64,000 bases of DNA from Shewanella sp. c952 (GCF_019654975.1 NZ_BPEW01000016.1:36776-100775), one strand, 5' to 3'. Shown: positions 9,273 to 18,510, counted from the stretch's first letter. Made by a program: numbers and translations. The notes: a model not told the origin generated them from the letters alone.

Positions 9273-10499
9273 TTAGAACTGCCAGTTCATCGTAATGCCA
9301 GCAATTGCAGCATCATTGTTATAGCTTCCAGATAGCGAACCGTATCCAGCATCATAATTGATCTCTGGCGATCCTAAATCGATGTACTCAATAAATAAAT
9401 TAACGGAGAAATCTTCTGAAGCTTGATATGTGGCGCCAGTACCAATGCGGATAATGTCATCAACCGGTAGGTCTGGGTATTGATTGTAACTGTTAGCCTC
9501 TGAGCCACTTAACGGCGATGACTCATAGCCAACACCGAACTCTAAACGCCATTGATTTGTTAGCTGATAATGCATACCTACAGATGCGCTATAGGTATCT
9601 TTCCAGTTTCTATCAACGTTCGCTTGACGACCTGATTCATCGAGGATTAGCACACTTGATTGATTCTTGCTCCAATCCTGCCAGTCCAATGACCACAATA
9701 GTGCAAGCTCGTCATTTAGACTGTGGTAACCACTGAGCTTCACAATTGCTGGCGCAACTAAACCAAGGCTGGCATCGTAAACTTCTGCATTGCCATTTCT
9801 ATCAAGCTTAAAGTCACCTTCTAAAGTATGGTCTAGGCCTGAGCGGACAGATAGCCCAATCATATTGCCTTCACTAATGGTGTAGTGCAGCCCTAAGTTA
9901 ACACCAAACTCCATTGATCCCGCTTCATATTCCGAGCTTATATTAGTCGTAAATTGTTGAGTTTGTAGCAATGAGGCATATTCAGATACGAGCCCTAAAC
10001 CAACCGCCCACTGCTCATTTACTTTATAAGATACCGAGGCGTTAACTTGTACAGTGACCAGATCGATAGAACTAATAAGACTCGATCCTCGCCAATCATC
10101 ACCATAGTCAACAGATGAGCCACCTTGAGAAGCTAATGCTAAACCGAAAGCCCATTTATCGCTGATTGGATTTACCCAGTATACAGAACCTAAAGGGGTA
10201 ACACTGCCGGCATTGCCACCGTCGGTACCATTACCAAAACGACCAGATGAACCATTGTCGGTATAATCCATATTGAGGTCAAATGCTTGCAGACTTCCCG
10301 TAAGCGTCGATTTTTTTACTAAGCTCATTGCTGCTGGGTTTGAATAGGCGCTCTCTGCACCTTCTGTAATGGCAGCGCTGCCAGCTCCAGCGGTACTTGC
10401 ATTAAGGCTACCTAGCTCACCTAAAATGGTACCAGCAGCCAAGGTTGGCGTAGATACGAGCGCAATGCTAACCGCTAACGGCTTAAGTAAAAATTTCAT
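9273..10499 (-). CDS. OmpP1/FadL/TodX family outer-membrane transporter
   Basis: A 408-residue beta-barrel of the FadL family, which imports long-chain fatty acids or other hydrophobic compounds across the outer membrane. A Sec signal peptide ends near residue 21 (TLAA). The mature N-terminus GTILGELGSLNASTAGAG and the SNPAAMSL motif near residue 55 are FadL hallmarks. The protein ends in an aromatic residue (NWQF), fitting a barrel recognised by BAM. It is a monocistronic-looking gene with its own terminator. No PsrA-like operator is visible upstream, so a link to fatty-acid control is not supported here. Confidence 0.92.
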   Translation of the reverse strand: MKFLLKPLAVSIALVSTPTLAAGTILGELGSLNASTAGAGSAAITEGAESAYSNPAAMSLVKKSTLTGSLQAFDLNMDYTDNGSSGRFGNGTDGGNAGSVTPLGSVYWVNPISDKWAFGLALASQGGSSVDYGDDWRGSSLISSIDLVTVQVNASVSYKVNEQWAVGLGLVSEYASLLQTQQFTTNISSEYEAGSMEFGVNLGLHYTISEGNMIGLSVRSGLDHTLEGDFKLDRNGNAEVYDASLGLVAPAIVKLSGYHSLNDELALLWSLDWQDWSKNQSSVLILDESGRQANVDRNWKDTYSASVGMHYQLTNQWRLEFGVGYESSPLSGSEANSYNQYPDLPVDDIIRIGTGATYQASEDFSVNLFIEYIDLGSPEINYDAGYGSLSGSYNNDAAIAGITMNWQF

Positions 10500-10623
10500 T
10501 AGATAATCTCGTATATTAAGAAGTCATTTTGTTACTCTAATTATCGCCATTTTTGACAATAATTAAGACTCGCAAAATTGCTAGTTTTCTCAATTTATTC
10601 TTAGACGCTTACCGCTGAATTAA

Positions 10624-10656
10624 CACAAAAACACCGCCAATAGGCGGCGTTAAAAG
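10624..10656 (-). terminator. Terminator downstream of the FGE-fold lipoprotein gene
   Basis: A nine-base stem AACACCGCC (10630-10638) / GGCGGCGTT (10643-10651) with a four-base loop. It has one G-U pair when read on the minus strand, where a T-tract follows. It lies just after the stop of the minus-strand gene ending at 10674. Confidence 0.8.
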
Positions 10657-10673
10657 AGTTTGATATCACTGTC

Positions 10674-11441
10674 CTATTTAGAAAGGACTAGTCGCAATCC
10701 TATATCTGGCATCACTGCACTTTGACTGGCAGAGTCTCGTCTGAAATTTTCTGACTCATTGTTATCATAGGCAAAACTTCCGCCCCTTACAGATTTGTAA
10801 GCTAAATGGTGCTTTGAATCTAATGCGTTAACTGGATTGAGTTTAGGCCCATATTGGTAATAATCTGCATTGTAAGCATCTTCAGTCATCTCACCTACGT
10901 TTCCGGTCATGTCATAGAGTCCAAGTTCATTAGCTTGTTTTAGCCCCACTTGATGAGCTTGATTATCCGAGTTTTTAACAAACCAGCCGACATCGTCAAG
11001 GTTATTTGACCCACTAAATATGTAGTTTTCACTGTTATTACCGCCTTTTGCGGCGAACTCCCACTCAGCTTCAGTAGGTAATCTAAACTCAAGGCCCGTC
11101 TTTAAGTTAAGCTTTGTTATAAAATACTTTGCTTGTTGCCAGCTCAAATTATTGACTGGGTAATTTTCCCCCTGAAAGTAAGCATTACTGCCGCCTAAAA
11201 CCGAATCAAATACCCCTTGAGTGACTTCATATCTACCGATATAAAAATCATCAAGTGTTACTGTTCGTTTAGGGTGTACACATTTAGGTTGTTCTGCACA
11301 TATTCCGCCCATTTCAAAGCAGCCTCCCTCTACAAGTACCATCTCGCCTAGCAGCTTATGTTTAAGCTCAATATCAATATTTGAATTCACAGCGCAGCCT
11401 TGTAGCAGGAACAAGGAAACTAATAGCATTATTTTGTTCAT
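10674..11441 (-). CDS. FGE/SUMF1-fold lipoprotein lacking catalytic cysteines
   Basis: A 255-residue protein with a lipoprotein signal (LLQGC, Cys16) and a formylglycine-generating-enzyme-type (C-type-lectin-like) fold. Visible motifs are VEGGCFEMG near residue 40, LPTEAEWEFAAKGG near 123 and GNVGEMTEDAYN near 180. RGGSFAYDNNESENFRRDSA lies near 220. True FGEs carry two catalytic cysteines in the stretch after RGGS; here that stretch has none. It is therefore unlikely to convert cysteine to formylglycine. SUMF1-fold domains also serve as binding or structural modules. It lies 102 bp downstream of the sulfatase, separated by a terminator-like hairpin. Start ATG is preceded by TGAGG. Confidence 0.86.
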   Translation of the reverse strand: MNKIMLLVSLFLLQGCAVNSNIDIELKHKLLGEMVLVEGGCFEMGGICAEQPKCVHPKRTVTLDDFYIGRYEVTQGVFDSVLGGSNAYFQGENYPVNNLSWQQAKYFITKLNLKTGLEFRLPTEAEWEFAAKGGNNSENYIFSGSNNLDDVGWFVKNSDNQAHQVGLKQANELGLYDMTGNVGEMTEDAYNADYYQYGPKLNPVNALDSKHHLAYKSVRGGSFAYDNNESENFRRDSASQSAVMPDIGLRLVLSK

Positions 11442-11473
11442 ATGAGCCTCAGATGGAGTGGGAAAAATAGGCA

Positions 11474-11519
11474 GAAAAACTAAAGCTCCTAACGGCGAGA
11501 CACCTGTCGGAGCTTTAGT
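11474..11519 (-). terminator. Long-stem terminator downstream of the sulfatase gene
   Basis: An 11-base perfect stem ACTAAAGCTCC (11479-11489) / GGAGCTTTAGT (11509-11519) encloses a 19-base loop. On the minus strand it is followed by TTTTT. It separates the sulfatase from the FGE-fold lipoprotein, so the two are probably separate or only partly read-through units. Confidence 0.8.
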
Positions 11520-11543
11520 AAGTTACGTGAGTGACTTTATCAA

Positions 11544-13097
11544 TTACTGCTGCGCTTCAACCTGCTTAAGCACTTTTTGTAATTTGAGGGTATTGTAGTT
11601 AATACCTGCCGCACTAAAACCTGAACCAGGTTGGAACGGGTAGTCTTCAATGGTATTCAGGAACTTTCCAACTTCTTGTGACATTGGTACAAACAACCAC
11701 ATGTTATCGATCATCCAACGTACATACATACCAGATTCTTTAGCAGCCACCTCGAATGGATCTGCACGTAAATTAGTCAAAGATGCCCATGCCGGTACGT
11801 TACGAACTGCTGACTGCATATCACCATCCATCATCGCAAACGAAGCTTTCCAGTCATTCCAACGTACAGCATTTAACTCGCCATTAGCACTAAAGTAAAT
11901 CTTACTGGTGCGTGGGCCCTTTTCAACCTCACCTTTGAAGAAAGGTAGGAAATTACTGCCATCTAAATGTACACGCCAATCTTTACCATTAAAGTTTCTT
12001 CCCTTCTTAAGATCTTCAACTAAGTTATCTTCACCTGTTGCAGCAAGCAGCGTTGGCATCCAATCTTCGTGAGACATCATGGCATTGATCTTAGTACCAG
12101 GCTCAATCACGCCAGGCCAACGAACAAGCTGTGGTACACGCATACCGCCTTCAAAAGTTGTTCCCTTTTCGCCGTGGAACGGCGAAGTACCACCGTCAGG
12201 CCAAGTGAACTTCTCTGCGCCGTTATCGGTCGAGTAAACCACAATTGTATTATCAGCTATTTTCAAGTCTTCTAAGGTATCAAGTAGCAAACCGACGTGA
12301 TCATCATGCTCGACCATACCGTCTGGGTACAGTCCAATACCTGTAATACCATCGTACTTTTCTTGCAAACGCGTGTGTACGTGCATTCTTGATGCATTCA
12401 CCCAAGCGAAAAATGGCTTTTCAGCCTTCACGGCTTTTGTCATGAATTTAATTGAAGCACCAACAAACTCTTCATCAGCCGTTTCCATACGTTTACGCGT
12501 CATAGGACCGGTATCTTCAATACGTCCATCAGCATAAGAATGTATTACTCCTCGCGGACCATACTTCTTTTTAAACTCAGGATCTTTTGGGTAGTAGTAT
12601 GTTTCCGGCTCTTCTTCTGCGTTTAAGTGATATAAGTTACCAAAGAACTCATCAAAACCATGCGCTGTTGGCAGGTGCTTGTCTTGATCACCTAGATGGT
12701 TTTTACCAAATTGACCTGTTGTGTAACCTTTATCTTTTAGCAAGTCTGCAATAGTCGGGGCCCAATCGGGAATGCCACTATCTGAACCAGGCATTCCAAT
12801 AGTCAATAAACCAGTACGGAATGGATGCTCACCAGTAATAAATGATGCTCGACCAGCGGTACAGCTCTGCTGAGCGTAGTGATCGGTAAATAATGCACCT
12901 TCATTAGCAATACGGTCTAGGTTAGGCGTTTGATAGCCCATCATCCCCTGGTTGTAAGCACTGATATTGTAATAACCAATATCATCACCCCAGATCACTA
13001 AAATATTTGGACGCTCAGGATCGGTAGCCGCCATAGCAGAAGAAGCTGTTGCGAGAAGGCCTACGCCTAATGCGACTTTCGAGAGTTGTTTGGACAT
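11544..13097 (-). CDS. Exported sulfatase (arylsulfatase family, Cys-type)
   Basis: A periplasmic type I sulfatase of 517 residues that would hydrolyse a sulfate ester on an unknown substrate. A Sec signal peptide ends at AMA (about residue 23). Metal-binding WGDD is at about 37-39, and the active-site signature CTAGR at 79-83, with Cys79 as the residue to be oxidised to formylglycine. The signature is CxAxR rather than the commoner CxPxR. STDNGAEKFTWPDGG and FHGEKGTTFEGGMRVP further on are also typical. Start ATG follows AAGGGGA. The radical-SAM maturase at 19.1 kb is the likely activating enzyme, since Cys-type sulfatases can be matured without oxygen. Confidence 0.93.
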   Translation of the reverse strand: MSKQLSKVALGVGLLATASSAMAATDPERPNILVIWGDDIGYYNISAYNQGMMGYQTPNLDRIANEGALFTDHYAQQSCTAGRASFITGEHPFRTGLLTIGMPGSDSGIPDWAPTIADLLKDKGYTTGQFGKNHLGDQDKHLPTAHGFDEFFGNLYHLNAEEEPETYYYPKDPEFKKKYGPRGVIHSYADGRIEDTGPMTRKRMETADEEFVGASIKFMTKAVKAEKPFFAWVNASRMHVHTRLQEKYDGITGIGLYPDGMVEHDDHVGLLLDTLEDLKIADNTIVVYSTDNGAEKFTWPDGGTSPFHGEKGTTFEGGMRVPQLVRWPGVIEPGTKINAMMSHEDWMPTLLAATGEDNLVEDLKKGRNFNGKDWRVHLDGSNFLPFFKGEVEKGPRTSKIYFSANGELNAVRWNDWKASFAMMDGDMQSAVRNVPAWASLTNLRADPFEVAAKESGMYVRWMIDNMWLFVPMSQEVGKFLNTIEDYPFQPGSGFSAAGINYNTLKLQKVLKQVEAQQ

Positions 13098-13458
13098 TTC
13101 ATTCCCCTTGGTTAGATCTTTTTATTTACTGTTGTTAAAAAGTACACTTTCAATAAAAACGGTGTCCTTAAAACGATGACGACATTTAACGTCTAAATCT
13201 CTTAAAAAAAACCTCGAAGAAATACTTGTTCCACCTGCAATTAATACTTTGTTTTACAAACTTGAGAGTCAAGTCAACTAAACTTCATATATATGAATCT
13301 CAGGCTAATCACTAAATGCTTATTAAGCATGAGTATTACCCTAGTAATAATTCCTGTTATTTACCCCAATGTTATGTTTTAGTAGCGAAAGTCATTGAAA
13401 AAAGCTATTTATAAACTATCCACATTATTGGTTTCCGAACAATTACAGGGCGCAGCGT
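13098..13458. other. Intergenic region between the divergent sulfatase and sensor kinase genes
   Basis: About 360 bp, AT-rich, with no gene. It must hold two divergent promoters. I see short palindromic patches such as TATATATGA near 13290 but no motif I can name. Confidence 0.5.
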
Positions 13459-14643
13459 ATGGATGTAGAACCAATTTCAATTGCAGAGCATTTCTTTGCT
13501 GATATATCCAATCGCTTATTGGAAGAAGATACCGCAAATATCCCTAATATTATCTGCTCTGGCCTTACCCAATACATGCCTTATGCCAATGTACAACGTA
13601 TGTCGCTACTAAGGATCACCAAAGACAAGCAGTATCAAGGCGCATACTCCGTTGCAGCCCCAGGCTACAAGCCAACAACAATTGTTGGGGATGGCTTTAG
13701 CAGTCCTTATTTAGACAAGGTATCACTGGGTGAGATGATTGTTCATTCAGGCCCCATCGAAGAGTTGTTTACCGAAAATGAGGTTAGCTTAGTTAATATG
13801 GAAGGCGTCATTGCTCATGCTGTGATCCCTATTAAGGTGAGAGATCGCATCTGGGGCGCTATCGCCTGTAGCAGATATATAGATCATGATGAATGGAGCC
13901 CTGTATTACTAGAACGTATAAAAACACTTGGACAAGTATTAGCCGCTTCCTACGAGCGTTATCATTTTTGGTTATCACTACAAAATCAAAATAAGGAACT
14001 TGAGTCGCTGTCCCGTCACTTGATGGAAAATCAAGAAACAGAGCGCCGCATTTTATCTCGCGAATTACATGACAATTTCTCTCAACGCTTGGCACTGTTA
14101 ACCATTAAGGCAAATAACGTTTTTAGCATAGTTCGTGAAAGCGTAAAGCCCGAAGCTAAAGAGCTGCATGTTAATATTCAGCAGATAGCCAAAGATATGC
14201 AAGCGCTATCTCGCTCCTTGCATCCCGCGATGTTGGAAGATCTTGGGCTTATCGCTGCACTAAAATCTGAAGCGAGGCGTATTGCAGGGGTCAAAGCATT
14301 AGAGTTACAAACGATGTTTGGTGAAATCCCCCCACTTAAAAAAGAGGTGTCACTTAACCTTTATCGAATTTTGCAAGAATCGCTGAACAATGTCATTAAA
14401 CACTCGCACGCTTCAGCCGTCTTTGTGTCAATTGAGATAAGCAATAATCGACTCACACTGCAAATATTAGACGATGGGATAGGATGCAATGACACACTCG
14501 AAAAGAGCAAAGGGAGTATTGGCTTAGTGAGCATCCGAGAACGAGCACAATTATTACATGGCGATGCTGAATTTGTCAGTCCAGATGAAGGTGGCTTTGA
14601 AGTTAACATTACCATTCCAGCTATAAAGGAACACTATGAGTAG
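13459..14643 (+). CDS. GAF-domain sensor histidine kinase (NarX/DegS-type HisKA_3)
   Basis: A 394-residue cytosolic kinase with no membrane segments or signal peptide. A GAF-like sensory domain spans about residues 20-170. The dimerisation/phosphoacceptor segment LSRELHDNFSQRL follows, with His204, then a HATPase domain with N-box LQESLNNVIKHSHA and G-box ILDDGIG. It should phosphorylate the NarL-type regulator whose start overlaps its 3' end by eight bases. The signal it senses is unknown. Its position directly before the octaheme cytochrome suggests that gene as a target. Confidence 0.92.
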   Translation: MDVEPISIAEHFFADISNRLLEEDTANIPNIICSGLTQYMPYANVQRMSLLRITKDKQYQGAYSVAAPGYKPTTIVGDGFSSPYLDKVSLGEMIVHSGPIEELFTENEVSLVNMEGVIAHAVIPIKVRDRIWGAIACSRYIDHDEWSPVLLERIKTLGQVLAASYERYHFWLSLQNQNKELESLSRHLMENQETERRILSRELHDNFSQRLALLTIKANNVFSIVRESVKPEAKELHVNIQQIAKDMQALSRSLHPAMLEDLGLIAALKSEARRIAGVKALELQTMFGEIPPLKKEVSLNLYRILQESLNNVIKHSHASAVFVSIEISNNRLTLQILDDGIGCNDTLEKSKGSIGLVSIRERAQLLHGDAEFVSPDEGGFEVNITIPAIKEHYE

Positions 14644-15226
14644 AATAATTATCGCCGACGACCATTTGATTGTTGCTCAAGGGATTGCAGGTCTATTAAA
14701 AGCTGAGCATGAGGTACTGGCAATCGCTAAAGATGGCCAAGAGCTGATTGAACTTGTTAAACAGCATGATCCTGAATTGGTCATCACCGACATTAGTATG
14801 CCTGGTATGACAGGCATTGCTGCTGTGGCAGCACTAAAGCGAGTAAAAAAGGATCTACGCGTTATTTGCCTCACCATGCATGACGAACAAGAATATGCCG
14901 AAGGTGCCATAGCCGCTGGCGCATTAGGCTATGTGCTTAAGCATGAAGCTACTGATGATCTAATAGATGCCGTCAATAGCGTTTTAGCAGGTAAACAGTA
15001 CTTATCTAAATCAGTACAAGTGGAAGATTCAGCGCCGAGTCTTTCAGCAAGGCAACTGAGTGTATTGCGGTTATTAGCACAAGGTAAATCGGCCAAACAG
15101 GTCGCAGATGAACTGTTTATCTCTCCACGAACGGTTGAGTTTCACAAATATTCAATCATGAAGCTTATTGAAGCTAAATCTAGTGCTGAGCTTATCCAGT
15201 ATGCACTTTCTCGTGGTTTGGTATAA
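14636..15226 (+). CDS. NarL/LuxR-family response regulator
   Basis: A 196-residue two-component regulator. The receiver domain has the acidic pair DD at residues 8-9 and phosphoacceptor Asp52 in VITDISMPGMTG. The C-terminal LuxR helix-turn-helix includes LSARQLSVLRLLAQGKSAKQ and VADELFISPRTVEFHK. Start ATG is preceded by AAAGGA and overlaps the kinase stop, so the two are translated together. It is the partner of the GAF histidine kinase. The next gene on the same strand (octaheme cytochrome) begins about 40 bp later and may belong to the same transcript. Confidence 0.94.
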   Translation: MSRIIIADDHLIVAQGIAGLLKAEHEVLAIAKDGQELIELVKQHDPELVITDISMPGMTGIAAVAALKRVKKDLRVICLTMHDEQEYAEGAIAAGALGYVLKHEATDDLIDAVNSVLAGKQYLSKSVQVEDSAPSLSARQLSVLRLLAQGKSAKQVADELFISPRTVEFHKYSIMKLIEAKSSAELIQYALSRGLV

Positions 15227-15268
15227 AAGTCACATTTAGTAACGGAAATATTTAAAAGGGACATTATT

Positions 15269-17572
15269 ATTAAACGTTTACAAGAATTAGCAGTCACTCA
15301 ATGGCAGTCAAAAAGACGCTTAATTGGTCTCTTACTAATTGGACTATTGGCAACTCAGCCAACAGTTGCTACTGAATTTGTTGGCTCTTTTGAATGTCAG
15401 CAATGCCATCAAGCAGAATTTGAACAATGGACCGGTTCTGATCACGATATGGCAATGAAGCATGCGACAACTTCATCTGTTGCTGCTGACTTTGATACAA
15501 GCTTTAGTTATTTGGGTAAACAGAACCGTTTTTTTCGTAAAGGTGATGAATACTGGGTAAACATTGAAGATAGCAGCGGTCAGTTTAATGATTTTAAAAT
15601 CAGCTACACCTTTGGTGTCAATCCATTGCAGCAATATATGGTCGAGTTTGAAGATGGCCGAGTACAACTTATCCCTTTTGCCTGGGACAACCGTTCCAAA
15701 ATTGAAGGTGGCCAAAAGTGGTTTCACCTCTATCCTGATAACAGTGCTAAGCATGATGATTTTTTCTGGCAAAATGTCGGTCAAAATTGGAACTTTATGT
15801 GTGCAGATTGCCACTCAACCAATGTCAAAAAGAACTATGATTTTGAAAAAAATCGCTTTAATACTACATTCTCAGAAATCAATGTCGGCTGTGAAGCCTG
15901 CCATGGCGCGGCGAGTAAACATATATCCTGGGCAGCTAACCAAGACCTAAGGAAAGCTGATAGCAAAGGTTTCAGCAGAGATTTAAACAAGCCCGTTTCA
16001 CAGTGGACTTGGCAAACGAATGCTCAAGAAACGAATAAAAACTCCAGCACAGCAACGCCCGTCAACAAAGGGCACAGTAATCAACTACAGACTTGTGCAC
16101 AGTGTCATAGCCGTCGTTTACAAATAAGCGATACAAATCCACTAGTTGATAGTGATTTTGGAGATCGCTACCAACTAAATCTAATCAGCCAAGATCGCTA
16201 TTATGATGACGGCCAAGTGTACGACGAAGACTATGTTTATGGCTCCTTCTTACAATCAAAAATGCACCATAATGGTGTAGTTTGCAGTAATTGCCATAAT
16301 CCTCACTCGACCAAATTAGTGCTGCCCGAGAATGCACTTTGTAGCCAATGCCACAGTCCTGCAATATTCGACACCAGTGAACACCATCAACATCCGGTAA
16401 ACAGCAGCGGCGCCCAATGTGTTAATTGTCATATGCCGCAAACTACCTATATGCAAATTGATAAAAGGCGCGATCATAGCTTTAGTATTCCCAAACCAGC
16501 CAACTCACAAAGGATTGGAACCCCTAACGCTTGTAACCAATGCCATCAAGATAAAGATATCGCATGGGCTGCGGATAAAACTGCAAAATGGTATCCATCG
16601 TTGAACCAGTATGATGCAAAACATTTTAGTAGTGCATTTGCCGGTGCTAGAGCAGCTCTTCCTACTGCAGGCGACCAATTATCTTATATAGGCCAAGATA
16701 ATAGCCAACCCGCAATTATTCGTGCCGCTGCCATTGAGCGTTTACAGCAGTATCCCGGCCGTAACGGCGTAGTAGCAGTAGCAAGAGCGACCCGTAACGA
16801 TGAAGCCATACTCAGGTTTGCCACTATTCAAGGTAGCGCCCCCTACCCCATAGCCGACAGATGGCGCATGCTAGCGCCTTTACTTAACGATAAGGTACTT
16901 ATGGTGCGTAGCCAAGCTGCTGGTGCTTTGGCGGGATTCTGGCCAGAGTTGAGCCCAGAACAGCAGCGACAATTAAAGCCACCGTTGGCCGAATATATAG
17001 AAATATTGAAATTTAATGGCGATCGAGGCTTTGCTAGAACCAATCTCGGCCATCTCTATGCCAATCAAGGTTTACCAGAACAAGCAATTAAAGAGTACAA
17101 AGCAGCAATAGAAGTGCAAGCAAATTACGATGCGGCGTATATTAACCTCGCCGATCTGTATCGCGCTCAAGGTAAAAATAGTCAAGCAATGGCAATACTA
17201 GAGCAAGGTATGTTGGCACAACCAACATCAGGTTCAATACAATTTAGTATGGCACTGGCATTACTACGTGAAAAACAAACATCAACCGCCATAAACCACC
17301 TTAAAACTGCGACGGAATTAGAACCTACCAATGGCCGTTTTTGGTATGTCTATGCCATAGCTATCACTCCAACATCGGTTTCAGAGGCTGGCATGGCATT
17401 TGACAAAGCTTATCAAGTCAGTGGCAATCCACAGTACCTTTACGCTCTTTGCGAGTTAATGCTGAGTAATCAAAGCCCACAAGCAAGCCAATGTTTAAAA
17501 GAGTTATCAACACGAGTGCCTGCAGAAGCGGTTAATCAGCTGAAAGCTCGCTTTAATTTGAAAGGTGATTAA
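15269..17572 (+). CDS. Exported octaheme cytochrome c with C-terminal TPR repeats; probable ATT start
   Basis: A periplasmic multiheme cytochrome with eight CXXCH motifs (CQQCH, CADCH, CEACH, CAQCH, CSNCH, CSQCH, CVNCH, CNQCH) in its first ~440 residues. A helical HEAT-like stretch and about four TPR repeats follow. The only standard start in frame near the front is TTG at 15347, which would cut off the export signal. Reading back in frame gives KRLQELAVTQWQSKRR, then LIGLLLIGLLA and a cleavage region before TEF. That signal peptide begins at an ATT codon at 15269, seven bases after AAGGGA. I chose this start, giving 767 residues. The redox partner is unknown; NrfA and OTR signatures were not recognised. 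Confidence 0.85.
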   Translation: MKRLQELAVTQWQSKRRLIGLLLIGLLATQPTVATEFVGSFECQQCHQAEFEQWTGSDHDMAMKHATTSSVAADFDTSFSYLGKQNRFFRKGDEYWVNIEDSSGQFNDFKISYTFGVNPLQQYMVEFEDGRVQLIPFAWDNRSKIEGGQKWFHLYPDNSAKHDDFFWQNVGQNWNFMCADCHSTNVKKNYDFEKNRFNTTFSEINVGCEACHGAASKHISWAANQDLRKADSKGFSRDLNKPVSQWTWQTNAQETNKNSSTATPVNKGHSNQLQTCAQCHSRRLQISDTNPLVDSDFGDRYQLNLISQDRYYDDGQVYDEDYVYGSFLQSKMHHNGVVCSNCHNPHSTKLVLPENALCSQCHSPAIFDTSEHHQHPVNSSGAQCVNCHMPQTTYMQIDKRRDHSFSIPKPANSQRIGTPNACNQCHQDKDIAWAADKTAKWYPSLNQYDAKHFSSAFAGARAALPTAGDQLSYIGQDNSQPAIIRAAAIERLQQYPGRNGVVAVARATRNDEAILRFATIQGSAPYPIADRWRMLAPLLNDKVLMVRSQAAGALAGFWPELSPEQQRQLKPPLAEYIEILKFNGDRGFARTNLGHLYANQGLPEQAIKEYKAAIEVQANYDAAYINLADLYRAQGKNSQAMAILEQGMLAQPTSGSIQFSMALALLREKQTSTAINHLKTATELEPTNGRFWYVYAIAITPTSVSEAGMAFDKAYQVSGNPQYLYALCELMLSNQSPQASQCLKELSTRVPAEAVNQLKARFNLKGD

Positions 17573-17671
17573 CCCCATCAGAAAGAGGAAAACTGGAATA
17601 TTTACGAGTATTGCTGTTTTTCTCTCTGGCCTACTATGAGCCCATTGAAATTGTGACTATGGGTGAATTAA

Positions 17672-18454
17672 GTGAAATTACAAACCGCACTATTAGGCTT
17701 TCTAACGGTACCGCTTTTTAGCACTGCAGCTTTCGCTAAAGAACAAGAAGTTCAAGACATGTCCGACCCACTTGCTGTGTATACACAAGTCGGCGGCTCT
17801 TACGGCACAAACGGAATTAACTTTAAGTTAGGCAAAACACTTGATACTGGTTCACCTACAGATATGTCGATGATACTTTTTGAAGTAAAAAGCATGTTTG
17901 GCGAACACACTAAAGATGAAGGCTCAAGTGCAATGAATCCCGACAAGGCCAATAACGGGATCTCCGAACTTCGCTTTAGAAAGTTTGATGTTGATATGAC
18001 TAACGGCCGTGGGATCTCTATGGATGTTATCCATAATTTCGACAGCAACTCAGGCACAGCATCCATCGGTATGATCCAAGCTTTACCCAAAGTCGGTTTT
18101 TGGCAGGCATTCCCTATTATCGCGGCAGGAGTCCAGTACAATGATGGCTCAATGCATGCAGCCGATGGTGAATCTACTGGTTTACATTCTGACTTTGCCT
18201 TTGCAAGTTTCACCTTGTATAACAAGTTTCAGCTAACCGATACCATTTGGGCAAACTACAACCCCGTCTATACTCAAGCCATTTTTGGCGATCAGCTCTA
18301 CACCGATATCCTACGTGGTAGTGATGGTTTGACCCATGAGTTTGTTTTGAGCTGGCAGATGACACCCAAGCAAAACTTTCGTCTTTGGTATAACACCACT
18401 CAGAATAACTTTAGCGACGGTGACTTTCGTTTAGAGTACAACCAGCAATTCTAG
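17672..18454 (+). CDS. Exported beta-barrel-like protein of unknown function
   Basis: A 260-residue protein with a clear Sec signal peptide (cleavage after AFA, about residue 22). The mature part alternates hydrophobic and polar residues and ends in QQF, as in outer-membrane barrels. I do not recognise a named family. The start is GTG at 17672, since an in-frame stop (TAA) lies immediately before it and no ATG fits. It follows the octaheme gene by 99 bp and is closed by a terminator, so it may be co-transcribed with the cytochrome. An outer-membrane role next to an electron-transfer protein is suggestive but unproven. Confidence 0.75.
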   Translation: MKLQTALLGFLTVPLFSTAAFAKEQEVQDMSDPLAVYTQVGGSYGTNGINFKLGKTLDTGSPTDMSMILFEVKSMFGEHTKDEGSSAMNPDKANNGISELRFRKFDVDMTNGRGISMDVIHNFDSNSGTASIGMIQALPKVGFWQAFPIIAAGVQYNDGSMHAADGESTGLHSDFAFASFTLYNKFQLTDTIWANYNPVYTQAIFGDQLYTDILRGSDGLTHEFVLSWQMTPKQNFRLWYNTTQNNFSDGDFRLEYNQQF

Positions 18455-18483
18455 CTGGCTAGTCAGTTGAAATCCCCCTTTAA

Positions 18484-18510
18484 AAACGCCAGCATATTGC
18501 TGGCTTTTTA
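18484..18510 (+). terminator. Terminator after the beta-barrel-like gene
   Basis: A seven-base stem GCCAGCA (18488-18494) / TGCTGGC (18498-18504) with a three-base loop, followed by TTTTTATTTATT. Confidence 0.9.

Noticed and set aside
10674..11441. FGE-fold lipoprotein as the oxygen-dependent sulfatase maturase
   Set aside because: The catalytic cysteine pair is absent and the protein is exported as a lipoprotein; the radical-SAM enzyme is a better candidate.
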